Assembly (NCBI RefSeq): GCF_018304765.1
Contig: NZ_CP072643.1
Location: 186,001-250,000 of the forward strand
Length of the DNA: 64,000 bases
Direction of reading: 5' to 3'
Source: Chloracidobacterium sp. N
GTDB lineage: Bacteria > Acidobacteriota > Blastocatellia > Chloracidobacteriales > Chloracidobacteriaceae
Shown: piece after piece, positions 9,802 through 18,225 of the stretch
Position numbering within the stretch: position 1 is the first letter of the stretch
Layout of the letters: each line of letters begins with the position of its first letter
Made by a program: the position numbers and the translations under genes
Notes under the pieces: model-generated
The model's database searches: none
The model's input: only the letters and a program-made list of their open reading frames with translations
What the model was told of the DNA's origin: nothing

Positions 9802-9822
9802 GGATGGCAACCGGCATTTACT

Positions 9823-9851
9823 GTAGGGGCAACTCCCGGAGTTGCCCCTAC
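9823..9851. terminator. Bidirectional intrinsic-terminator-like hairpin
   Basis: A perfect 14-bp stem (GTAGGGGCAACTCC and its complement) with a single-base centre sits between the convergent genes ending at 9801 and 9848. It overlaps the stop codon of the minus-strand methylase. T-runs are weak on both sides, so the role as terminator is inferred from position and symmetry. Confidence 0.65.
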
Positions 9852-10783
9852 CATATTTCTGCATTTTGTGGGCAGCACGGGTAGTTGGTAATCAGAAGCT
9901 CACTGATTTTCCCACGTTTTTCGCCATTGGAGTTGATGGCGCGGCCGGCCGAAACCCTGAAGACGTTATATCCCGGATAGATACGCTCAAAGAAGCTGTC
10001 GTCCGGGTTTTCATTCGTCGGGTCGGAATTGGAAAGCATCAGGCGGGCGTTTTTTTCCCGGTCCAGCCGGCGGAAAAATTGGGCCAGGCGGATTTGCTCA
10101 GCATCAGAAAAACTGCCGCCGGTGTAGGTGGTGAAACTGGCCGTCCGGCTGAGTGGACGATAGGGCGGATCAAAATAGACAAACGTGCTTTCGTTGACCC
10201 TGGGCCAGCATTCCGTGTAGTCGGCCTGTCGTATTTCCGCCTTCTGCAGAACGCGGGAAGCGGCCAGCAGGTTTGATTCGTCACAGATGACGGCGGTTTT
10301 GTATTTCCCAAACGGTACGTTGAAGGCTCCTTTCGAGTTGAGACGAAAAAGACCGTTGAAGCATGTTTTGTTCAGAAAAATAAGCTGCGCGGCCCGTCGA
10401 ATCCCGTCGGCAGAGTGTTGTGCTGCGTTGATGTCAAGGCAGCCCTTGTTGAAGGCATCGCGCATGGTCAGAAACAGATGGCCGCACTGTTCTTCCGGGG
10501 TCCGGTCATAAGCTCTCTGGTAGCTTTCCAGAGTGTCCAGCAAGTCAGCCGGCCGCTGCTGTACAACCTGCCAGGTCAGAACCAAATCCGGGTTGATGTC
10601 CGAAAGCCAGGCGCTTTCGATGGGGTAACGCCGGGCGATGGCAAAGAACACCGCCCCGCCGCCCAGGAAAGGCTCGACATCATGCCTGATGCGACCGGCT
10701 CGCAGGTTACTTGGGTAGTAGTTTTGATCCAAGAGTTGGCTTTTTCCGCCTGCCCATTTCAGAAAGGGCCGCGCTTTCAGCAT
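9848..10783 (-). CDS. dam: DNA adenine N6-methyltransferase, D12/Dam class
   Basis: The protein has 311 residues. The N-terminus FLKWAGGKSQLL is the D12-class signature region, EPFLGGGAVFF is the SAM-binding FxGxG motif, SDINPDLV follows, and the catalytic DPPY motif is in VYFDPPYRPLSRTASF. These are diagnostic for the Dam/MboIA-like family that methylates adenine, commonly in GATC. No restriction enzyme gene is adjacent, so it could be a solitary regulatory methylase or the orphan half of a restriction-modification system. The target site cannot be read from the sequence. It is likely co-transcribed with the upstream secreted protein gene (33-base gap). Confidence 0.9.
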   Translation of the reverse strand: MLKARPFLKWAGGKSQLLDQNYYPSNLRAGRIRHDVEPFLGGGAVFFAIARRYPIESAWLSDINPDLVLTWQVVQQRPADLLDTLESYQRAYDRTPEEQCGHLFLTMRDAFNKGCLDINAAQHSADGIRRAAQLIFLNKTCFNGLFRLNSKGAFNVPFGKYKTAVICDESNLLAASRVLQKAEIRQADYTECWPRVNESTFVYFDPPYRPLSRTASFTTYTGGSFSDAEQIRLAQFFRRLDREKNARLMLSNSDPTNENPDDSFFERIYPGYNVFRVSAGRAINSNGEKRGKISELLITNYPCCPQNAEIW

Positions 10784-10816
10784 GGCTTCGGTTACAAACG
10801 ACGGGAAACGACCAAT

Positions 10817-11578
10817 CTATAACTGGTCACGGATGGCCAGCACCAAGTCACGGAATTCCTCGGCTGACTGCCCGGTGAAGGATTCCAGATTGGCGCGGGC
10901 CTGCTGCCGCAGACGTTCACGCTCACGTCCGTCCGCCGACGTATATTGCGAGTACATCGCCGTTGCCAGAATGGCCAACGACTCGGCCAGCAGTTGCCGC
11001 TCACGGTCGCTTGAAGCCGTAAAATCCCCGTCATTTCCCAGAATCCCCTGGAAAAGCTCATACAACGCATAAGGAACGCCGGGAGGCATCGGCTGGCCGA
11101 AAACAACGGTGTAGTGGTTGTTGAGGTACACCGCAATCGCCGAGCCGACATCTTCAACGGGCCAGCCCTGCTCGACCAGACCACGGCGGTACTCCCGCAA
11201 GGCTTCCTCATAAAAGCGGCGTACCTGAAGCGGATCGCCATCGGCTTCCTGGGCCAGAATCTCCGGGGCAAGCATATCCGCCACGGGACGGTAACTCGTG
11301 ACACTGCGGCGCGGGCCGCGCTGTGGAGCGTTGGGGAAGGTCGTTCCACGGCGTGTCACCGGGCGGTCGGAAAAAATTGCCCCGGCCCGCTCCTCGTAGG
11401 TGTGCATTTTTTCCCGGGCGGGACGGCCGTTGATGGTCGGCCGGCGGCCGACCCGCTCGTAGTCATACCAGTCAGGGTTGGCCGGAGGGCGGGAAGCCGG
11501 CCGGCTCTGCCCCGGCACCCAGATAACGCCACCCAAAACCATCCACAACCCAAGAACAACACGGCATACATTCAGCAT
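10817..11578 (-). CDS. Secreted DUF6683-like protein
   Basis: The ATG at 11578 is preceded by a GAGGTG site and starts a signal peptide (MLNVCRVVLGLWMVLGGVIW). The mature part (254 residues in total) contains VTSYRPVADMLAPEILAQ, a helical block with SAIAVYLNNHYTVVFG, and VPYALYELFQGILG. The same layout occurs at 21826-22590 (VTDFRPRRRQSIAEQF, LTYAVALAVGVAVG), so the two are paralogues. The architecture resembles DUF6683, an uncharacterised family of exported helical proteins; this family assignment is from memory of the pattern. The function is unknown. Confidence 0.7.
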   Translation of the reverse strand: MLNVCRVVLGLWMVLGGVIWVPGQSRPASRPPANPDWYDYERVGRRPTINGRPAREKMHTYEERAGAIFSDRPVTRRGTTFPNAPQRGPRRSVTSYRPVADMLAPEILAQEADGDPLQVRRFYEEALREYRRGLVEQGWPVEDVGSAIAVYLNNHYTVVFGQPMPPGVPYALYELFQGILGNDGDFTASSDRERQLLAESLAILATAMYSQYTSADGRERERLRQQARANLESFTGQSAEEFRDLVLAIRDQL

Positions 11579-11663
11579 AGGCACCTCACCACAGGAAAAG
11601 CACGATTCCGGGCACAGCCAAATGCCACATGGCTTTGGCATCCCGGACACCCACCGGCGGCGG

Positions 11664-11699
11664 CACACCGTTGTCGCCGCCAGGCAGAGTGACAACCGC
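11664..11699. repeat. 35-bp repeat, copy 1 (copy 2 at 12771-12806)
   Basis: The block around ACCGTTGTCGCCGCC and CAGAGTGACAACCG occurs here in the gene-free region and again inside the first codons of cobN, with about two mismatches. Each copy contains a 6-bp inverted repeat (GTTGTC/GACAAC) about 15 bases apart. Both copies have the same orientation. The role is unknown; a protein-binding site or a small dispersed repeat are options. Confidence 0.5.
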
Positions 11700-11851
11700 C
11701 GAATACGACTTACTGATAACGTTTGTCCATAGTGTCTTGCGAAATGCCGATAACATGCTTTTTTTCTGCGCTTTTTTCACGCTGAATCTTGTTCTCAATG
11801 CTGAGAACATACTTCAACTATTTTGATGGGCAATCCGATAACGTGCATGGA

Positions 11852-11985
11852 GAGGGAGAGTAGGGCTACCAAGGCCAGCCTACTGGAAGTGGGAGAGGAG
11901 TCCAACTCAGCCGGGAAATACCGGAAAGGCGACTCAGGTCTGCAATTGTTCACTGAACAATTGGCATCATCGAATTGCGCGGGAA
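11852..11985 (+). ncRNA. Candidate structured RNA, HEARO/omega-RNA-like
   Basis: The stretch has features of a folded RNA rather than a coding region. GAGTC (near 11899) can pair with GACTC (near 11930), enclosing a CCGG-GAAATA-CCGG hairpin. This is followed by a perfect 10-bp palindromic stem at 11943-11963, and then by an IS200/IS605-type terminal hairpin at 11987-12006. This layout resembles the HEARO / IscB-associated omega RNAs that travel in IS605-like elements, but no IscB gene follows, so it would be an orphan copy. The family assignment is by pattern only. The strand is chosen because the GAAA-type loops read on the plus strand. Confidence 0.4.
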
Positions 11986-11986
11986 A

Positions 11987-12006
11987 CCCCGGCGTTGAGG
12001 CCGGGG
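11987..12006. repeat. IS200/IS605-type terminal hairpin, orphan
   Basis: A 7-bp stem CCCCGGC/GCCGGGG with loop GTTGAG is followed by AGGGATGGCGC. It closely parallels the left ends of the two TnpB elements in this window (CCCCGCC-GTTCA-GGGCGGGG then AAGGATAGCGC at 33058 and 37831), but belongs to a different sequence group. No transposase or TnpB gene is attached. Confidence 0.5.
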
Positions 12007-12710
12007 AGGGATGGCGCGGAGGCGCTGCCAGACGTCCTGGTCGAGTTCGGCGGTGGCGGTATCGGTCCAGTAGTCTCCGTGGCGGACGAGAGCGGGGGTG
12101 GCGGCGAGCTGGGCGGCAATGGTTTCCGCCGGTGGGGTGTGCCCGGCGCGGGTGCGCATCATCTGTCCGAGAGTGATCAGTTCGAGGTGGGGGGCTCCGG
12201 GGGTGCCGCGCCACGCTGAAATCCACCCGGTTGTCTTCGAGCGGTTCAAAATCCAGAACGCCATTGCCTTCCGCCCCGACGCCATCCTCCTCACAGGGGT
12301 GGTGACCGTTGACGATGGGCATTCTTACGGGGAAGCACATGACCAAGGACGATTCCTGCCATTGCACCCCGAACAGGGTAACGTCCTGAAAAAGCTGGAC
12401 CACCCGGATTTCTACCAGGCCCTGGGCCGGTACCTGAACGACTTGAACAGGCCATCCTGAAGCGGTGGTTTCCAGACGGGACATCCAGAACGTGTGCGGC
12501 GATGTGTCGGCACGTGTCACCCGCAGGACGAACTCACCCGCCTCGCAGCCCGGACGGTCACTTTGTGTCGCGGACACCCGCCGACGTTGGCTTGATGACC
12601 CGTTGACTTGATGACCCGGCCCAACTTCGCATAAAACCCGGCCGCGAACCAAGGTCTCCCCGGCAAGCCGGTCAAAAGACGGCAACTACTCATAACCTGC
12701 CCTTGTCAAC
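12007..12710. other. No intact gene; possible minus-strand gene relic
   Basis: No intact reading frame here has convincing protein character. On the minus strand, two frames give plausible pieces that would join only across a frameshift near the C-rich stretch at about 12187-12210: FEPLEDNRVDFSVA (around 12220-12260) and then ELITLGQMMRTRAGH and DTATAELDQDVWQRLRAIPP (down to about 12013), which stop at the IS-like hairpin. This may be a gene truncated by that element. No family was recognised. No cobalamin riboswitch box was found upstream of cobN. Confidence 0.3.
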
Positions 12711-15700
12711 ATGGGAATTTACCACCCGACGAATCCCGGCGAGACGCCGCCCAAATCCAACCCGTCGCGCTACACCGTTGTCGCCGCCAAGCAGAGTGAC
12801 AACCGCTGCCGTGAAGCGCACGACAACCCCTACCGGCTGCGGCCGGATGTCGTCTTCATCTCCGCCTCTGATACCGAGCTGACCGTACTGGAAGCCGCCC
12901 GGGCCCAACTGCCGGATGGCTTCCCACCGCTGCACATGCACCCCAGCTACGCCCTGCAAACACCGGCCGAAGTGGCGGCGTTTCTGTCCGACATCGCTCC
13001 CACCGCCCGCCTGGTGATTGTCCGCATTCTGGGCGGACGGGCGTATTTTCAGGAAGGACTGGAACAGTTGCGCACCCTGCACCGCCGAACGGGCGTGGCA
13101 CTGCTGGCGCTGCCGGGGGATGACCGGCCTGATGCTGACCTGGCCGACTACACGACGGTTGCGCCGGAGGTAGCCGCGAGATTCTTTGCCTACTGCGTCG
13201 CTGGCGGCAGCGCCAACTATGCCCAAGGGCTGCGGTACTTGTCCGATCAGGTGCTGGGCACCACCTTTGACGCCGCGCCGCCGGCCGCCATGCCGCTGTG
13301 TGGGTTGTACCACCCCGCCGCGGCCGACCTGGAAGTGACCGCGACACTGGACATCGAAACCTTCGGCCGCCACCACTGGCGCGACCCAACCGCACCGCTG
13401 GTGGGCGTGCTGTTTTACCGGGCCTACTGGCAGAGCCGCGATCTGGCCGTTGTGGATGCCCTGATCCGCGCGCTCGAAGCCACTTCCTGCCGGGTGCTGC
13501 CGGTATTCTGCTACAGCCTGCGGGAGCTGGCGCCGGAAACACTGGCGGCTTACTTCGGGCAACCCGGCGAAGCCCGCGTCGAAGTCATCGTGAGTCTGGT
13601 CAGCTACGCCCTGGCTGAAATCGGACATGGGCCGCGCGGCCCACAAGCTGCCGGAGCCACCCTGGAAGCCCTGGTCAATCTGGGGATTCCTGTCATTCAG
13701 GGGCTGACGGTGCGTGACACGCTGGACGCCTGGGAAGCCAATCCGGCCGGATTGTCACCGCTCGATGCCGCCATGAAAGTCGTCATGGCGGAGTTCGACG
13801 GACGGATTATCTCGACCGTGGTCGGCGTTCAGGAGCCAGCACCTTCCGGGGCCAGCCGCCAGAAATCCATTCCGGGGCAGGTGGAGCGGCTGGCTGCCTT
13901 CGCTGCCCGGTGGGCGCGGCTGCGTCGCCTGCCCAACCACACGAAGCGGCTGGCGATTGTGCTGACGAACTTTGCCAACCGCAACGGACGGGTCGGCAGC
14001 GCCGTCGGGTTGGACACACCGGCTTCCGTCCTCAACCTTCTGCGGGCGCTGCGCGCACGGGGCTACCACGTCGGCGAACTGCCGCCGGACGGCGACACCC
14101 TTATGGCGGAACTGCTGGCCCGGGGCGGATACGAAGCACCCGTGCTTTCCGCAGAACAGAAAGCGTCGGCAGCACACTACCGCACGGTGGACTACCAGGC
14201 GTGGTTTGCAACCCTGCCGGCCGTGTGCCAGGCGGAACTCCGGGCAACCTGGGGCGAGCCGCCGGGCCGCGTCATGGTGGAAGGCGATGTGGGCTACATT
14301 GCCGGACGGCGCTACGGAAACGTTCTGGTGCTCATTCAGCCGCCGCGTGGGTACGGGGAAAACCCACGGGCGATCTACCACAGCGGGGAACTCGTCCCGC
14401 CGCACCATTATCTGGCGGTCTATCACTGGCTGCGGTCCGTGTTTGGCGTGGACGCCATCATTCACTGCGGCAAACACGGTACGGTGGAATGGCTGCCGGG
14501 CAAGTCGCTGGGGCTGTCCGACCGGTGCTACCCCCAACTCGTCCTGCCGGATACGCCGGTGCTGTATCCCTTTCTGATTGGCGATCCGGGTGAGGGGCTA
14601 CAGGCCAAACGGCGGTGGCAGTCCGTTCTGGTCAGCCACCTGCCGCCGCCCATGACGCAGGCCGAAGCCGACCAGGAAGGTGAACTGGCTCCACTCCAGG
14701 GGCTTCTGGCGGAACTGGCACGTGCCGACCAACTCGACCCTGACAAACGAAGCCTCATTGTGGATGCTATCTGGGAAGCCGTCGTAGCGGCCAACCTGCA
14801 CCACGACCTGGGCTACACCGCCCGGCCGGACGAAGACGCCCTGCCGGCGTTCCTGAAAAAACTAGATGGCTATCTCTGTGACTTGGGGGAAATCCAGATT
14901 CGCCACGGGCTGCACATTCTGGGTGAAGCGCCCGCCGGTGAACGGCTGGTGGACTTTCTCTGTGCGCTGGCGCGGCAGGGCGGGCCGTCATGTCCGGGGC
15001 TGCCGGCGGCACTGGCGCGCGACCTCAACCTGCCGGCCGACCTCCTGACCCTTCCGGCCGAAACGCCGTGGTCCCCGGCGGCGACACCACCCTCCCTGGC
15101 GGTGCTCAGTGACACTCCCATCACCACGGTCGGAAGGTTGCGGCGGGCCATAGACGCCGCCCTGCGGAACCTGGTCTGGCAGTTGGCCGAGCGGAATTTT
15201 GTGCCGGCCGCCGTGACCGAACTGACCGGAGAGAAACCGGAGACGCAACGCACACTGACGTATCTGGTGGAAGACATCCTGCCCCGGATACGGCAGGCGC
15301 CGGAGGAAATCCGCAACCTGCTGGATGCCCTCGAAGGGAAGTCCATTCCACCGGGTCCCAGCGGCGCGCCAACCCGTGGCCGGGTGGACGTGCTGCCCAC
15401 CGGGCGGAACTTTTATGCCGTGGACATCCGCGCCGTTCCTTCCCGTTTTGCCTGGCAGGTGGGACGACAACTGGGGGACGCACTGCTGACGACATACGTC
15501 CGGCAGCAGGGACGTTTTCCCGAAGTCATCGGCCTGACGCTGTGGGGAACGGCCAACATGCGTACCCAGGGCGATGACCTTGCCCAGGTGCTCTGGCTGC
15601 TTGGCGTCGAGCCGGTATGGAATGTGACCAACCAGCGCCTGGCTGGTCTCCGGCTGCTGCCGGTCGAGCAGTTGCAGCGCCCACGCATTGATGTCGTCAT

Positions 15701-16631
15701 CCGGGTTTCCGGCTTTTTCCGCGATGCCTTTCCCAACCTGCTGGCGTTACTCGATGAAGCCGTCCATCTGGCCGCCGAAGCGGATGAACCGGACGAATGG
15801 AACTACGTCCGCAAGCATGTCCGGGTGGAGGAACAGCAGCGGATTGCCGCCGGTACGCCGCCCGAAGTAGCCCGCCAGCAGGCGCGTTTCCGGGTTTTTT
15901 CCAACCGGCCCGGCGTCTATGGCGTGGGGATCCTGGCCGCCATCGCCGAAGGCGCTTGGACGAGCCGCGAAGACCTGGCGCAGATTTACCTGCGCTGGAG
16001 TGGTTACGCCTACACGGCGGGCGAGTATGGCACACCGGCCGAAACCATCCTGGCGGCGCGACTGGCGGCCTGCGAAGTCGTGGCCCAGAACCAGGACAAC
16101 CGCGAGCATGACATTCTTGACAGCGATGACTACATGCAGTTTCACGGCGGCATGGCGGCCGCCGTCCACAACCTGCGCGGGGAACTGCCGCCGACTTTGC
16201 TGGGCGACTCGTCTGATCCGGCGCGGCCGCAAGTGCGCTCACTTGACGAAGAACTGCGCCGGGTCCTGCGCGCACGGGTGACGAATCCAAAGTGGCTGCG
16301 GGCCATTCAGGAACATGGCTACAAGGGCGCCCTCGAAATGGCCGCCACCGTGGATTACCTGTTTGGGTACAGCGCGCTGACCGGTCTCGTCGCGGACTGG
16401 ATGTATGAGCGGGTTGCCGAGGCGTACCTTTTTGACGAAGCGGCCGCCGCGTTTCTGCGCCGGAGCAATCCCTGGGCACAGCGGGACATCGCTGCGCGGC
16501 TTCTGGAAGCGGCCCGGCGAGGGCTGTGGGCGCAGCCGCCGCCGGCGGTACTACGTCGTCTGACAGCCGTCCAGGCAACGGCTGAAGAAGCCATCCAGCA
16601 GGCGGAGGTGAACTGTGACCGGGAGACATAA
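12711..16631 (+). CDS. cobN: Cobaltochelatase subunit CobN
   Basis: The protein has 1306 residues, in the usual size range for the large ATP-dependent cobaltochelatase subunit that inserts cobalt into hydrogenobyrinate a,c-diamide. Typical CobN blocks are RPDVVFISASDTELTVL near the N-terminus, IQPPRGYGENPRAIYHSGEL and HCGKHGTVEWLPGKSLGLS in the middle, and DNREHDILDSDDYMQFHGGM near the C-terminus. The last block separates CobN from the magnesium chelatase subunit BchH. The only in-frame standard start upstream of the conserved region is ATG at 12711, so the first about 45 residues are a poorly conserved extension that carries the 35-bp repeat. CobS/CobT partners are not in the window. It leads an operon with a binding protein, cobO and cobB. 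Confidence 0.92.
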   Translation: MGIYHPTNPGETPPKSNPSRYTVVAAKQSDNRCREAHDNPYRLRPDVVFISASDTELTVLEAARAQLPDGFPPLHMHPSYALQTPAEVAAFLSDIAPTARLVIVRILGGRAYFQEGLEQLRTLHRRTGVALLALPGDDRPDADLADYTTVAPEVAARFFAYCVAGGSANYAQGLRYLSDQVLGTTFDAAPPAAMPLCGLYHPAAADLEVTATLDIETFGRHHWRDPTAPLVGVLFYRAYWQSRDLAVVDALIRALEATSCRVLPVFCYSLRELAPETLAAYFGQPGEARVEVIVSLVSYALAEIGHGPRGPQAAGATLEALVNLGIPVIQGLTVRDTLDAWEANPAGLSPLDAAMKVVMAEFDGRIISTVVGVQEPAPSGASRQKSIPGQVERLAAFAARWARLRRLPNHTKRLAIVLTNFANRNGRVGSAVGLDTPASVLNLLRALRARGYHVGELPPDGDTLMAELLARGGYEAPVLSAEQKASAAHYRTVDYQAWFATLPAVCQAELRATWGEPPGRVMVEGDVGYIAGRRYGNVLVLIQPPRGYGENPRAIYHSGELVPPHHYLAVYHWLRSVFGVDAIIHCGKHGTVEWLPGKSLGLSDRCYPQLVLPDTPVLYPFLIGDPGEGLQAKRRWQSVLVSHLPPPMTQAEADQEGELAPLQGLLAELARADQLDPDKRSLIVDAIWEAVVAANLHHDLGYTARPDEDALPAFLKKLDGYLCDLGEIQIRHGLHILGEAPAGERLVDFLCALARQGGPSCPGLPAALARDLNLPADLLTLPAETPWSPAATPPSLAVLSDTPITTVGRLRRAIDAALRNLVWQLAERNFVPAAVTELTGEKPETQRTLTYLVEDILPRIRQAPEEIRNLLDALEGKSIPPGPSGAPTRGRVDVLPTGRNFYAVDIRAVPSRFAWQVGRQLGDALLTTYVRQQGRFPEVIGLTLWGTANMRTQGDDLAQVLWLLGVEPVWNVTNQRLAGLRLLPVEQLQRPRIDVVIRVSGFFRDAFPNLLALLDEAVHLAAEADEPDEWNYVRKHVRVEEQQRIAAGTPPEVARQQARFRVFSNRPGVYGVGILAAIAEGAWTSREDLAQIYLRWSGYAYTAGEYGTPAETILAARLAACEVVAQNQDNREHDILDSDDYMQFHGGMAAAVHNLRGELPPTLLGDSSDPARPQVRSLDEELRRVLRARVTNPKWLRAIQEHGYKGALEMAATVDYLFGYSALTGLVADWMYERVAEAYLFDEAAAAFLRRSNPWAQRDIAARLLEAARRGLWAQPPPAVLRRLTAVQATAEEAIQQAEVNCDRET

Positions 16632-17541
16632 CGCGCAAGGGAACTGGTCACGGACGGCCACGGCCGTTGCGGCTGTGACAGCCGTGGTGTGGCCGGGCAG
16701 TGCCTGTCAGTCCTTTCGTGCGCCAGCCGACAACCACCGGCCGGCTGCACACACAACCGCGCCCAAGCCACAACGCATCGCCTCACTTTCGGTTGGTACG
16801 GATGAAATCCTCTGCGCGCTTGTGCCGCCGGAACGGATCGTCGCGCTGTCAAAGTACGCTGCCGACCCCGAAGTGAGTTACGTTGCCGATGTGGCCCGCC
16901 AGATTGGTGTCTTTGTCGAACGGGAGCCGGAGCGGATGCTTTCGCTGCGGGCTGATCTGGTGCTGCTGGCGCGCTACACCAAAGCGGAACTGCGGCAGGC
17001 CGTCGAGCAGACCGGAACGCCAACCGTGGTCGTCGAGGATTTCCGGTCACTGGCTGACATTGAAAACAATCTGCGTCGGATTGGTCAGACGGTGGGTGAA
17101 GTGGAGCGTGCCGAGGCCGTGATTGCCGACATGCGGGCAAAACTGGCTGAGGCGCGGGACGGGCTGCGTCCTGACCGGGCCGGGTGGCGGGCGCTGTACC
17201 TGATGCCGCCGCTGATGGTGGCCGGGTGCGATACCATGGCGGATGTGAAACTGACCGCGGCCGGTCTGCGCAATGCCGCTGCGGACCTGACCGGCCACGT
17301 GGCGCTTTCGGCCGAGGCCTTGCTGGCGCGTGACCCGGACGTCATCTTTGTGGCGACGGGACTGGCGGCCGACCGTGGCTTCCGGGAACAATTGCTGGCC
17401 GACAAGCGGTTGGCCAGCCTGAGTGCCATTCGGAAACGGCGCGTCGTGGCGCTGCCGTCACGGTCGCTGCGGACGGTATCGCACCACATTGCCGACGCCG
17501 TGGGTGATATTGTTCGTGCTGTCAATGCCCTGCCGCAGTGA
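16615..17541 (+). CDS. BtuF-like cobalamin/metal-chelate ABC binding protein
   Basis: The protein has 308 residues. GTG at 16615 follows GGAGGTG directly and overlaps the cobN stop by 17 bases. The N-terminus is a signal peptide with a possible lipoprotein cysteine (WPGSAC). The periplasmic-binding fold of the BtuF/FhuD type is shown by PQRIASLSVGTDEILCALV, ADLVLLARYTKAELRQAVEQ and LLARDPDVIFVATG. Its position between cobN and cobO argues for cobalamin or a corrinoid precursor as ligand. The permease and ATPase are not here. Confidence 0.82.
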   Translation: MTGRHNAQGNWSRTATAVAAVTAVVWPGSACQSFRAPADNHRPAAHTTAPKPQRIASLSVGTDEILCALVPPERIVALSKYAADPEVSYVADVARQIGVFVEREPERMLSLRADLVLLARYTKAELRQAVEQTGTPTVVVEDFRSLADIENNLRRIGQTVGEVERAEAVIADMRAKLAEARDGLRPDRAGWRALYLMPPLMVAGCDTMADVKLTAAGLRNAAADLTGHVALSAEALLARDPDVIFVATGLAADRGFREQLLADKRLASLSAIRKRRVVALPSRSLRTVSHHIADAVGDIVRAVNALPQ

Positions 17542-17579
17542 GTGCCGTGGCAAAGACCCAGTGGGAAAGGAAAGGACAC

Positions 17580-18209
17580 ATGATGGCGGAGGACATAACG
17601 CAACCGTCTGAAGGCGATGAAGCACAGCACCGGGCGCAGATGGCGCGCAAAAAGGCCCTCCAGGACGCGCGCATCGCGCAGGCTACCCAGGAAAAAGGGC
17701 TGATCATCGTCCACACGGGCCCCGGAAAGGGAAAAACCACGGCGGCGTTGGGGATGGTGTTTCGGGCACTGGGGCACGGGATGCGGATTGGCATCGTCCA
17801 GTTTACGAAGGGGGCGTGGGAGAGCGGGGAAGCTGCCTTTGCCCGGGAACTCGCCGGCCGGGTGGATTTCTTTGCACTGGGCGAAGGTTTCACCTGGGAA
17901 ACCCAGGATCGGGAACGCGACCGCGCCGCGGCTGAACGTGCCTGGGCCAAAGCCTGCGCCCTGATGGAAGACCCGCACTACGATCTGGTGGTGCTCGATG
18001 AACTCAACATTGTCCTGCGCGATGACACGCTGCCTCTGGAACCGGTCATGGAAAAGCTGCGGCAGAAACGTCCGGCGCTCCACGTCGTCATCACCGGGCG
18101 CAGCGCCCGCCCGGAGCTGGTCGAGCTGGCCGATCTCGTCACCGAAATGAAGCTTGTCAAACATCCGTTCCGCAGCGGCATCAAGGCGCAGCGGGGCATT
18201 GAATTCTAG
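17580..18209 (+). CDS. cobO: Cob(I)yrinic acid a,c-diamide adenosyltransferase
   Basis: The CobA/CobO family is shown by the P-loop HTGPGKGKTTAALG, then IGIVQFTKGAW, YDLVVLDELNIVL and HVVITGRSARPELVELADLVTEM. The enzyme transfers the 5'-deoxyadenosyl group of ATP to the reduced corrinoid cobalt. ATG codons at 17580 and 17583 follow a GGAAAGGAAAGGAC purine tract; the longer frame from 17538 overlaps the upstream gene and is less likely. The gene gives about 209 residues, normal for the family. It is the third gene of the cobalamin operon. Confidence 0.92.
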   Translation: MMAEDITQPSEGDEAQHRAQMARKKALQDARIAQATQEKGLIIVHTGPGKGKTTAALGMVFRALGHGMRIGIVQFTKGAWESGEAAFARELAGRVDFFALGEGFTWETQDRERDRAAAERAWAKACALMEDPHYDLVVLDELNIVLRDDTLPLEPVMEKLRQKRPALHVVITGRSARPELVELADLVTEMKLVKHPFRSGIKAQRGIEF

Positions 18210-18225
18210 CCGGTAGGCTTCGCTG

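Noticed and set aside
11579-12710. A cobalamin riboswitch upstream of cobN
   Set aside because: No B12-box-like sequence (AGCCAGGAGACCTGCC type) was found. The structured stretch at 11852-12006 ends in an IS605-type hairpin instead.
12690-13646. A 318-codon open frame on the minus strand at the start of cobN
   Set aside because: It is antisense to the conserved N-terminal part of CobN and its translation is low-complexity. It is a shadow frame.
12711-16631. Possible magnesium chelatase BchH instead of CobN
   Set aside because: The block DNREHDILDSDDYMQFHGGM and the cobalamin neighbours (cobO, cobB, BtuF-like) point to CobN.
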